64,000 nucleotides of DNA from Telopea speciosissima (Eukaryota > Streptophyta > Magnoliopsida > Proteales > Proteaceae), in contig NC_057922.1 of the NCBI RefSeq assembly GCF_018873765.1, positions 13,281,563 to 13,345,562 on the forward strand, written 5' to 3'. Made by a program: the position numbers and the translations under genes. Positions within the stretch are counted from its first letter, which is position 1; the number at the start of each line of letters is the position of its first letter. Positions 1 through 9,856 of this stretch are shown here, piece by piece. The notes beneath the pieces were generated by a model. It saw nothing but the letters and a program-made list of their open reading frames with translations. It was not told where the DNA came from and did no database searches.

Positions 1-1
1 C

Positions 2-251
2 ATGACCAAGAACGTACTTGCAGAAACAGAGAATAGCCCCAAAAAGCCCTTCAAAGAATGCAATTCCTCTTCAATTTCTCTCTACTCACCTAAACTCTTT
101 CTACTCATTCTTATCACCTGTGTCATTATCTTTATTTTCCTCCAAACCCATTCTTTAATACAATCCACACACTCTTCCCCATCCTCCCCTTCCTCATGGG
201 ATTTCCTACGCAAATGGGAGAACGTAGTCAACACCACAATTAACTTCAAAA
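2..251 (+). CDS. Possible first exon of a type II membrane protein, orphan or partial
   Basis: An open frame starts with ATG at base 2 and runs 84 codons to a stop at 254-256. A GT donor-like site lies just before the stop (AAAAG|GTAGAC, donor at 252). The protein has a Ser/Lys-rich N-terminus of about 30 residues, then one hydrophobic stretch (about residues 32-50, LFLLILITCVIIFIFLQ), then a Ser/Pro-rich stem and WDFLRKWENV. This is the layout of a Golgi type II protein such as a glycosyltransferase, but no family motif is visible. No matching downstream exon is seen before the 3' end of the minus-strand gene at 851, so it may be a broken gene or a chance frame. The true start could lie outside the window. 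Confidence 0.3.
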
Positions 252-256
252 GGTAG

Positions 257-850
257 ACTACTTTGTATATAGGGTCACGACACACACGATGGTTCATGAA
301 AAAAAGGAAATCCAAAGAGATTGATACCCAACAAGTTCTGAGTTTATGCTTTGGGAAGATGGGTAAAGGTGGCATCTCTCCACCCACCCACTTCAAAAAA
401 ACTATTATGCACATAAGTATTCCAAACATATTTCTTTTTCTACAATCTATTCTGTGTAATGGTTACCAAACGATTTTTATGTTTTGACAAAAAATAACAT
501 AAAAATCGTTTTAACAAATGATTTTTGTTAAATAAGCAAAAATCAAAATTAAAAAGCATATCAAAGAGAACCTTAATCTTAAAAGGTGTTTAATATAGGG
601 ATAATTTTGTCATTTTACATGGACAATGAAAATGGCATAATGATAAGTTACTTTCAATATATTTTGAAAACCCTAACTTATGAAAATAAAAGGAAGAGCA
701 AAAAAAAATAAGGTTCTAACATATATGTACAAACTCTTCAAATTTATTTTAAGTTACAACCTCACATATATTGTAGTAATAGTAGTAGTAGTAGTAGTAG
801 TAGTAGGAGCAGTAGTAGTATCTATCCTTGAGGATTAATGAGAGAGCACA
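257..850. other. Intergenic, 3' flank of STAR1-like copy A
   Basis: AT-rich sequence without a supported gene. From about 580 to 850 it is recognisably similar to the 3' flank of copy B (about 9510-9856), including the phrase GACAATGAAAATG, so the tandem duplication included 3' flanking DNA. A TAG/TAGTAG microsatellite at about 776-822 lies in or beside the 3' UTR and is shorter in copy B. Confidence 0.6.
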
Positions 851-3193
851 CTAAGAACTGAGCTCCAAGAACCTTAGAGCCATTGGATGCTTGGCTTCAG
901 AGAGGTTCTCTGGCTTTAAAACTTCGACAATCTCTCCATTAACAAGGAGGCACACCACATCGGCGATCCTTTGGATCTGTTTGACACTGTGAGAAACCAT
1001 CACAACTGTCATATTCCTGGTCTTCTTCAACCTCACAATGGCATCTTCTATGTTCTGAGTTGATATTGGATCCAGAGCACTTGTTGGTTCATCCAACAAC
1101 AGCACCTTCAAGTTTAAAAAAAAAAAAAAAATTTTTTAATGGTCAAGACATCAATTAAATTCTTGAAACAGGGCTTCATAGTTATGTAATATATATACCT
1201 CTGGATCGTTAGCTAGGGTCCTTGCAAGTGAGACTCTTTGAGCTTGGCCAACCGATAATTCGTTTACATTTTTAGAGGCAAAAGTAGAGTCCAGATCGGC
1301 AAGGTTGAGCAGCTTCTCCACCTCTGTATCACTTAACTTCTTACCTCTCAATTGTGGTCCATAACGAACATTATCTGCCACTGTGCCTGAGGGAAGACCA
1401 TGGTTGTCATTGTGATGATCAAATCATGTTACTATAGAAACCAAAATAATATCTTAGCCCAACCTCAGCTGGGCCAGATCTATGCAGGGATGTAAGGACC
1501 CGGGCTGGGCCTAGGTTAAAAAAAACCCGGCCCACTCCAGCCCGGTTACACCCTTAGATCAGTGGCACCAATGCAGGAAGATAAAATCTAATGAATTCAG
1601 TGGATCTCTCCATCTACAACATACAATATATAGATCCTATTTTTACTCCTTTAATCAAATAAGGTGATGGGTTTCCTATACACACATTGTAGGAATATTT
1701 ACTTCCCACATGTTCTCCAGAGTCGCCACAGCTAGGTTAACAGTGGTTACCCAATGGCCAAGTTGCCCAAGGCATCATGTAGTTATGCTTTCAAAAAAGT
1801 TTTTTTTGGGTGCCAAAGTAGGTCCACAACTATGGTTGTCCGGATGGGGATTGGACGCCTGATGGGGGGGGGGGGGGAGTTCCCTGTCCAGCCCAATTCC
1901 CCAGTTCCTCTAATAGGGGGGTGGTGGACCCTACCTGGGCAGAGTGTTCGGGAAGGGGTAGGGTGGTCATTCCAGCCCCCCTTGTTAGAGAAACTGGAGA
2001 ATTGAGCCGGGCAGGGATCTAAAGGGAATAAACATTCAATGGCTGATTGGGCACACGCCAAGATGTGTGCAGCCCAGCCCAGCCGTCGGATGCCTCATTG
2101 GGCACTCATTAGACAATGCCCTCCAATAAGAGGAGCCAAATCCCAAGACGCACGCCGGGCACATGCCTCCTTAGGGAATTTAGCTCGCCTCCAGGGAGCC
2201 CAGCATGCCCAGGGTGCTGCCAGCTGTTGGGCTATGCTGCACACATCCCTTCAACTAGCCGTACGCCGAGTTGTGTGCTAGCTCAACCGTTGGATGCCCC
2301 TTGGGCGCGCCCTGGGCGTTGGGCTCCCTGGAGACGATCCTGATCCCTCCCTGGGTGCTGGGGTCCCTAGAGAGGAGCCCGACACCAATAAAAATGCGTA
2401 CATGAACCAATTTGGATCCTCTACTGCCAAGCTGCCCGGCAAGACCCTACTACCAAGACACAGCAAGACGCTAAATGATCGCCTTACCCCCACTAGGGCA
2501 AGGTGCTCGGACAAGGATAAGGCGGTCATTCCCCGCCTTATTGTGTCTTGACAGTAAGGTCCTGCCGGACAGCTCGGTTAGAGAATACAGGTCCCACATG
2601 AACTAGTACTTGTGTCGCCACTCACCACACACTCCTACAGTTCTCCCTACCGACAGGTCTTTTGACAGTATATTACGTTTTTGACACGTGGCAAAAAAAA
2701 AAGGAATAGATAATCATTAACCATATGATCCATCCGTCCATACAATAACATTAAAAAAAAACAGGTTCCATTTTGTGTCATTTGACAGGTAGTTGGAAAA
2801 TAGAGTAGGAATACGTGTGAGTTAACCAAACATACCGTCGAAGAGAACGGGTAGCTGAAACAGCATCCCAACCTTACGGCGAAGGGAGTACACATCCAAC
2901 TCACATATATCTTCACCGTCGAGAAACACCGTTTTCGCCGGCGGTTCCCAAAGCCGATTCAAAGACCTTAACATCGTTGATTTGCCGCTACCGCTGGGCC
3001 CAATAACTCCCACGATCACTCCTTTCTGTATATCTACATTCACTCCGTGCAGTATTGGCACGCCCTCGTCCGATACTCTGGTTAATCCTTGGATCCGAAG
3101 TTTCGGTTTCGTTTCCGCTTCAGATTTGCCGTCGATGTCTACCACCAGCAGATGCTCTCGCTCATCGCCTGCAAAACAGAAATCCCCAATTTA

Positions 3194-3268
<75 letters not shown>

Positions 3269-3346
3269 AGCGTATTGGTTTTGGAAATTACCAGTCGATT
3301 TGGTGACTTTCTCCTCTCTGTCTCTCTCTATCTGCATCAATTCCAT
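851..3346 (-). CDS. STAR1/ABCI17-like soluble ABC transporter ATPase, copy A
   Basis: Nucleotide-binding subunit of a bacterial-type ABC transporter. In rice and Arabidopsis the family (STAR1, ABCI17) pairs with the membrane protein STAR2/ALS3 and is needed for aluminium tolerance; rice STAR1-STAR2 exports UDP-glucose. Model in transcript order: exon 1 3346-3292, exon 2 3168-2836, exon 3 1386-1199, exon 4 1105-851, all with GT/AG introns, giving 276 residues. Walker A GPSGSGKST is at about 75-83, the Q-loop in MLFQLPVLF, signature LSVGQ, Walker B VLLLDEP, H-loop VSHS. All are intact, so it should bind ATP. The start codon used in copy B is replaced by ACC here. An in-frame ATG 42 bases upstream (3346, second at 3337) would give a longer charged N-terminus, MELMQIERDREEKVTKSTG. 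Exon 2 also carries two extra codons. Intron 1 holds an expanded TA/GA microsatellite. Intron 2 is 1,449 bp. Family call firm; start less sure. Confidence 0.85.
1440..2640. repeat. Repeat-filled part of intron 2 of STAR1-like copy A
   Basis: It holds a GGCCCGG-rich fragment (1456-1556) related to 10500-10670. A MITE-like piece at about 1835-2025 has inverted arms around CCCAATTCCCCAGTTCCTCTAA and its near-complement, related to the 177-bp element at 38368. From about 2130 on is GGATCC/GGAGCC repeat material, also found at 13380, 18688 and 44665. The 2400-2835 part aligns with copy B intron 2 at about 13590-14045, so that insertion predates the gene duplication. Short open frames here are not genes. 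Confidence 0.6.
3199..3266. repeat. (TA)n(GA)n microsatellite in STAR1 copy A intron 1
   Basis: About 17 TA units followed by about 18 GA units, within the 123-bp first intron. Copy B has only a few TA and GA units at the same place (14401-14419) in an 87-bp intron. Confidence 0.9.
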
Positions 3347-4585
3347 GTTAGTTTCTGCTTATCTTCTTCTTCTTCTTCTTTCTTACCTTGGCAATACTTT
3401 ACTTTCCCAATTCATTACTCTCCATCCATTTTGTTATATCTTTAATTTCAGATAAGGTTGCATAACAGAATTTTCAACCGGACTTTTGTATCCTTCATAC
3501 AATGATGTGGCACTAGATTACGAAGGTTAATAATGTGATTTCACAATTGGAGGGAGAGAGCACCTCACTATGAGACCAAATGAAACGGGAAAGCTAGCGG
3601 AAGTCTGGAGAGAGAGATGCAGCGGTGTAGGCATGAGGCGGCTCTGGTTCTTCCTCTTCCCAAATTCTTGACCTCTTCTCTGGATACAGCGACACCTAGC
3701 GAGAGAACAACCTTCAAAATTCAAGCCCTCCTCTCCAATTATGGACAATTCATAGAAAAAGAGGGCGTCAGCCGATCTTCGGCAACTGTTCCAATTCCAG
3801 GTTTCAACACTTGTTTAGTCATTCGACTTTTTTTCTGTCTTCTCATCCTCTTTAAGTTACAAAGCATCGGCCATGGATTTTGAAGGTTGGAGAGGAGAGA
3901 TTAGCATGGATTTTGTTTAGGTTGGATTTAGATCGATGGGTTGGATTATTGTTTAAAATGGAATGTAGATAGTGATAAGAGTATAAAATTTGATTGGTTT
4001 ACGAATTGCACAAAAGAAAACAAAGAGAGATTATTTATGAGGAGAAATTAAAATGGATGGATGATTAAGACAAATCATACCCGTCGAAATACTTGGAGTG
4101 TTGGCACAAACAAGGTTGTTGAATCGTAAGTTGCAAGTTGGCTACGCTTTACAAAGTTGTTGCTCACTGCTTGGAAACAATTAAAACTCTTTGATATTAG
4201 AGCCTATTTTGTTGGATTTTTCTCATGTGGAGCCTATGATGAAATGATAGAAATCGTAGAAGAATCTGGTTCCCACCATTCCCCTCTTCTTATCCATCTC
4301 AGAGAGCCTGAGGCAGAGAGGGGAAGAGGGAGGAGGAGTGGTAAATCACATAAAAACATCCTGTCTAAAATGCTTGGTAACAGGGATAGGATGGCCAAAA
4401 GTCCGGTTGCCATAATGTGTTGTAACCGGTCTGGTTACAAACCCTTCAAGGGCCCAAAGGTCAACTACAAGCTAAGGGGAAGGCTAAGACAAGCCCACAA
4501 TCTACAACTAGGTGGGGGGGGGGGGGGGGAGGAGGGGGAGAAAGATGCCTTTTTTTGACACAATATGCAATCCAGGAGAGTCGAA
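3347..4585. other. Upstream region of STAR1 copy A; possible divergent exon
   Basis: Presumed promoter and 5' UTR of copy A. On the plus strand an ATG at 3617 opens a frame (MQRCRHEAALVLPLPKF...) that reaches a possible donor TTCCAG|GTTTCAAC near 3801. It could be a divergent first exon 271 bp from the copy A start, but no second exon is recognisable. A poly-G run lies at 4513-4529. Confidence 0.25.
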
Positions 4586-4642
4586 CCCTTGACCTCCTGG
4601 GGGGCATGCACCAACTTGCAATGCCTCTAGCCAATCGAGCTA
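4576..4642 (-). repeat. tRNA-like (SINE-type) Pol III promoter at the edge of the array
   Basis: Read on the minus strand there is an A-box-like TAGCTCGATTGG (inside 4624-4642) and a B-box GGTTCGACTC (inside 4576-4587), at tRNA-like spacing. This is the head of a tRNA-derived SINE. The B-box lies just outside the tandemly repeated unit, so only this first copy keeps it. A second, weaker tRNA-like segment is repeated inside each unit (for example about 4805-4890, minus strand: CTCAGTTGGTTGG ... AGGATCGACTC). Confidence 0.5.
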
Positions 4643-7600
4643 GTGGTTGTTTGCGAGCTATTTCCTTGGGGTAAATATATATATATCTATATTTTTTCTA
4701 TCCTATCTAATTGTTTAATGGGACTTCAACTACAAAAATAAGAGATTTTTAACCACGCTTAAAAGGGGAACAGGGAGGGGGAGACCGGAGGGGTTCCTTA
4801 TGAAAAAAATGTGAAAAATGAGAGTCGATCCTGTGACCTCCTTGAGGCAATGCACTCCACTGGCAAGCCACCAACCAACTGAGGAAACAATTGTTCAACC
4901 TTTGGGGTTTATTAATCCCAACTTCTGATCAAGTCGGGATTTGATATCTCTCTGACAGTTCAATTCTATTGTTTTATTTTGAACTCTATAACACAACCAA
5001 CATATTTATCTATTTCTAAAAAAATGATAAATGTATCTATCTTTTGAATTTCAGGTTTTCTAGTTTTTATGTTTGGATAATTTTTTATTTTTTGGTAATA
5101 TATGTTTGGATAACTTCTATAGATTGGAGAAGGTGTGAGGCATCTCGGACCACTAGTTAAATGTTTAATATTTTATAAAATAATTTTAACCTAAACACAT
5201 CACATGAGAACCTAAAAATAAAATTAAACATGATTATATAATGATTGAAAAGAATAAGAAATTAATGGAGAAAAGAAAAAGAGACAACATTTGAGCTTAA
5301 TCATTGAACAGGATTTTATTTTACGCCAACTAGAACCCTAAACCCTAAAACCCTTGACCTCCTGAGGGGCATGCACCAACTTGCAATGCCTCCAGCCAAC
5401 CGAGCTAGCGGTTGTTTGCGAGCTATTTCCTTGGGGTATATATATATCTATATTTTTTCTATCCTATCTAATTGTTCAATGGGACTTCAACTACAAAAAT
5501 AAGAGATTTTTAACCACGCTTAAAAGGGGAACGGGGAGGGGGAGACCGGAGGAGTTCCTCATGAAACAAATGTGAAAAATGAGAGTCGATCCTGTGACCT
5601 CCTTGAGGCAATGCACTCCACTGGCAAGCCACCAACCAACTGAGGAAATAATTGTTCAACCTTTGGGGTTTATTAATCCCAACTTCTGATCAAGTCGGGA
5701 TTTGATATCTCTCTGACAGTTCAATTCTATTGTTTTATTTTGAACTCTATAACACAACCAACATATTTATCTATTTCTAAAAAAATGATAAATGTATCTA
5801 TCTTTTGAATTTCAGGTTTTCTAGTTCTTATGTTTGGATAATTTTTTATTTTTTGGTAATATAAGTTTGGATAACTTCTATAGATTGGAGAAGGTGTGAG
5901 GCATCTCAGACCACTAGTTAAATGTTTAATATTTTATAAAATAATTTTAACCTAAACACATCACATTAGAACCTAAAAATAAAACTAAACATGATTATAT
6001 AATGATTGAAAAGAATAAGAAATTAATGGAGAAAAGAAAAAGAGACAACATTTGAGCTTAATCATTGAACAGGATTTTATTTTACGCCAACTAGAACCCT
6101 AAACCCTAAAACCCTTGACCTCCTGGGGGGCATGCACCAACTTGCAATGCCTCCAGCCAACCGAGCTAGCGGTTGTTTGCGAGCTATTTCCTTGGGGTAT
6201 ATATATATATATATATATATATTTTCTATCCTATCTAATTGTTCAATGGGACTTCAACTACAAAAATAAGAGATTTTTAACCACGCTTAAAAGGGGAACG
6301 GGGAGGGGGAGACCGGAGGAGTTCCTTATGAAACAAATGTGAAAAATGAGAGTCGATCATGTGACCTCCTTGAGGCAATGCACTCCACTGGCAAGCCACC
6401 AACCAACTGAGGAAATAATTGTTCAACCTTTGGGGTTTATTAATCCCAACTTCTGATCAAGTCGGGATTTGATATCTCTCTGACAGTTCAATTCTATTGT
6501 TTTATTTTGAACTCTATAACACAACCAACATATTTATCTATTTCTAAAAAAATGATAAATGTATCTATCTTTTGGATTTCAGGTTTTCTAGTTCTTATGT
6601 TTGGATAATTTTTTATTTTTTGGTAATATATGTTTGGATAACTTCTATAGATTGGAGAAGGTGTGAGGCATCTCAGACCACTAGTTAAATGTTTAATATT
6701 TTATAAAATAATTCTAACCTAAACACATCACATGAGAACCTAAAAATAAAACTAAACATGATTATATAATGATTGAAAAGAATAAGAAATTAATGGAGAA
6801 AAGAAAAAGAGGCAACATTTGAGCTTAATCATTGAACAGGATTTTATTTTACGCCAACTAGAACCCTAAACCCTAAAACCCTTGACCTCCTGGGGGGCAT
6901 GCACCAACTTGCAATGCCTCCAGCCAACCGAGCTAGCGGTTGTTTGCGAGCTATTTCCTTGGGGTATATATATATCTATATTTTTTCTATCCTATCTAAT
7001 TGTTCAATGGGATTTCAACTACAAAAATAAGAGATTTTTAACCACGCTTAAAAGGGGAACGGGGAGGGGGACACCGGAGGAGTTCCTTATGAAACAAATG
7101 TGAAAAATGAGAGTCGATCCTGTGGCCTCCTTGAGGCAATGCACTCCACTGGCAAGCCACCAACCAACTGAGGAAATAATTGTTCAACCTTTGGGGTATA
7201 TTAATCCCAACTTCTGATCAAGTCGGGATTTGATATCTCTCTGACAGTTCAATTCTATTGTTTTATTTTGAACTCTTTAACACAACCAACATATTTATCT
7301 ATTTCTAAACAAATGATAAATGTATCTATCTTTTGAATTTCAGGTTTTCTAGTTCTTATGTTTGGATAATTTTTTATTTTTTGGTAATATATGTTTGGAT
7401 AACTTATATAGATTGGAGAAGGTGTGAGGCATCTCGGACCACTAGTTAAATGTTTAATATTTTATAAAATAATGTTAACCTAAACACATCACATGAGAAC
7501 CTAAAAATAAAATAAAACATGATTATATAATGATTGAAAAGAATAAGAAATTAATGGAGAAAAGAAAAAGAGACAACATTTGAGCTTAATCATTGAACAG

Positions 7601-8484
7601 GATTTTATTTTACGCCAACTAGAACCCTAAACCCTAAAACCCTTGACCTCCTGGGGGGCATGCACCAACTTGCAATGCCTCCAGCCAACCGAGCTAGCGG
7701 TTGTTTGCGAGCTATTTCCTTGGGTTATATATATATCTATATTTTTTCTATCCTATCTAATTGTTCAATGGGACTTCAACTACAAAAATAAGAGATTTTT
7801 AACCACGCTTAAAAGGGGAACGGGGAGGGGGAGACTGGAGGAGTTCTTTATGAAACAAATGTGAAAAATGAGAGTCGATCATGTGACCTCCTTGAGGCAA
7901 TGCACTCCACTGGCAAGCCACCAACCAACTGAGGAAATAATTGTTCAACCTTTGGGGTTTATTAATCCCAACTTCTGATCAAGTCTGGATTTGATATCTC
8001 TCTGACAGTTCAATTCTATTGTTTTATTTTGAACTCTATAACACAACCAACATATTTATCTATTTCTAAAAAAATGATAAATGTATCTATCTTTTGAATT
8101 TCAGGTTTTCTAGTTCTTATGTTTGGATAATTTTTTATTTTTTGGTAATATATGTTTGGATAACTTCTATAGATTGGAGAAGGTGTGAGGCATCTCGGAC
8201 CACTAGTTAAATGTTTAATATTTTATAAAATAATTCTAACCTAAACACATCACATGAGAACCTAAAAATAAAACTAAACATGATTATATAATGATTGAAA
8301 AGAATAAGAAATTAATGGAGAAAAGAAAAAGAGACAACATTTGAGCTTAATCATTGAACAGGATTTTATTTTACGCCAACTAGAACCCTAAACCCTAAAA
8401 CCCTTGACCTCCTGGGGGGCATGCACCAACTTGCAATGCCTCCAGCCAACCGAGCTAGCGGTTGTTTGCGAGCTATTTCCTTGG

Positions 8485-8532
<48 letters not shown>

Positions 8533-9170
8533 CTATCCTATCTAATTGTTCAATGGGACTTCAACTACAAAAATAAGAGATTTTTAACCACGCTTAAAAG
8601 GGGAACGGGGAGGGGGAGACCGGAGGAGTTCCTTATGAAACAAATGTGAAAAATGAGAGTCGATCATGTGACCTCCTTGAGGCAATGCACTCCACTGGCA
8701 AGCCACCAACCAACTGAGGAAATAATTGTTCAACCTTTGGGGTTTATTAATCCCAACTTCTGATCAAGTCGGGATTTGATATCTCTCTGACAGTTCAATT
8801 CTATTGTTTTATTTTGAACTCTATAACACAACCAACATATTTATCTACTTCTAAAAAAATGATAAATGTATCTATCTTTTGAATTTCAGGTTTTCTAGTT
8901 CTTATGTTTGGATAATTTTTTTTTTTTTTGGTAATATAAGTTTGGATAACTTCTATAGATTGGAGAACGTGTGAGACATCTCGGACCACTAGTTAAATGT
9001 TTAATATTTTATAAAATAATTCTAACCTAAACACATCACATGAGAACCTAAAAATAAAACTAAACATTATAATGATTGAAAAGAATAAGAAATTAATGGA
9101 GAAAAGAAAAAGAGACAACATTTGAGTTTAATCATTATGAACAGGGTTTTATTTTACGCCAACTAGAACC
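4586..9170. repeat. Tandem array, six copies of a 761-767 bp unit
   Basis: The phrase TTGACCTCCTG recurs with its GACC at 4591, 5356, 6117, 6884, 7645 and 8406, giving periods of 765, 761, 767, 761 and 761. The last unit ends at 9170. Units are nearly identical over their whole length. They differ by SNPs and by a TA microsatellite of variable length (long in units 3 and 6). Each of the five internal junctions carries CCCTAAACCCTAAAACCC, two plant telomere repeats. The first unit lacks this on its left and the last lacks it on its right. Open frames of 64-81 codons that recur once per unit cross the TA tract and are not credible genes. The array lies between the two STAR1-like genes. Confidence 0.95.
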
Positions 9171-9856
9171 AACAATTCTCATCAACTTCAACAAAAGAAG
9201 TAGAAAGACCCAAATAGAGTCGAACTGCCAAAATTATTAGAACAAAAAACTCTATGAAATAGGTATTTTATTTTGGCCACGAAATGAAAAATAGTTGGGA
9301 TTTCAAGCCAAAAAGGGCTTAAAAGAGTGTGTTTGGACACTTATATAAAACACACCCAATTACATATGAATGGCAATCCACAACCCAATTACACTCTTAC
9401 ATTTTTGGATGAAAGACGATACAAAACTGAATTACATTAATTATGGGTGCATCTTATTGTCATCAAGTCGGTGAACTAAGAAGTTATAATTCTCTTTTTT
9501 TAGTCCTCTCGTCTTAATCTTAAAAGTTATTTAATATAAGGGTAATTTTATCATTTTTCTTAGACAATGAAAATGACATAATGACAAGTCACTTTTAATT
9601 TATTTTGAAAACCCTTTTTTATCTATGACTAAAATAACTTTTGAAAATAAAATGATGCGCAAAAAGAGTAAGGTTACAATCTTGTTTTAACCAACCTTGG
9701 TTACAACAAAATCTTCCCTTAACATTACATATGTATGCCAAGAAGTACGAACTCTTCAAATTCATTTTAAGTTACAATCTCACATATATTGTAGTAGTAA
9801 TAATAGTAGTAGAAGTAGCAGTAGTATCTATCTTCGAAGATGAATGAGAGAGCACA
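9171..9856. other. 3' flank of STAR1-like copy B
   Basis: AT-rich, no gene. From about 9510 it parallels the 3' flank of copy A (about 580 onward), including GACAATGAAAATGACATAATG and a TAG-type microsatellite at about 9793-9825. The copy B flank has extra sequence at about 9610-9720. Confidence 0.5.

Noticed and set aside
3055-3445. Plus-strand frames running into IYIYIY and RERERE
   Set aside because: They read through the TA/GA microsatellite and the antisense of STAR1-like exon 2.
5381-8649. A recurring 64-81 codon frame, once per array unit (for example 6115-6342)
   Set aside because: It is carried by tandem amplification, crosses a TA microsatellite that changes its length, and has no promoter, splice or family support.
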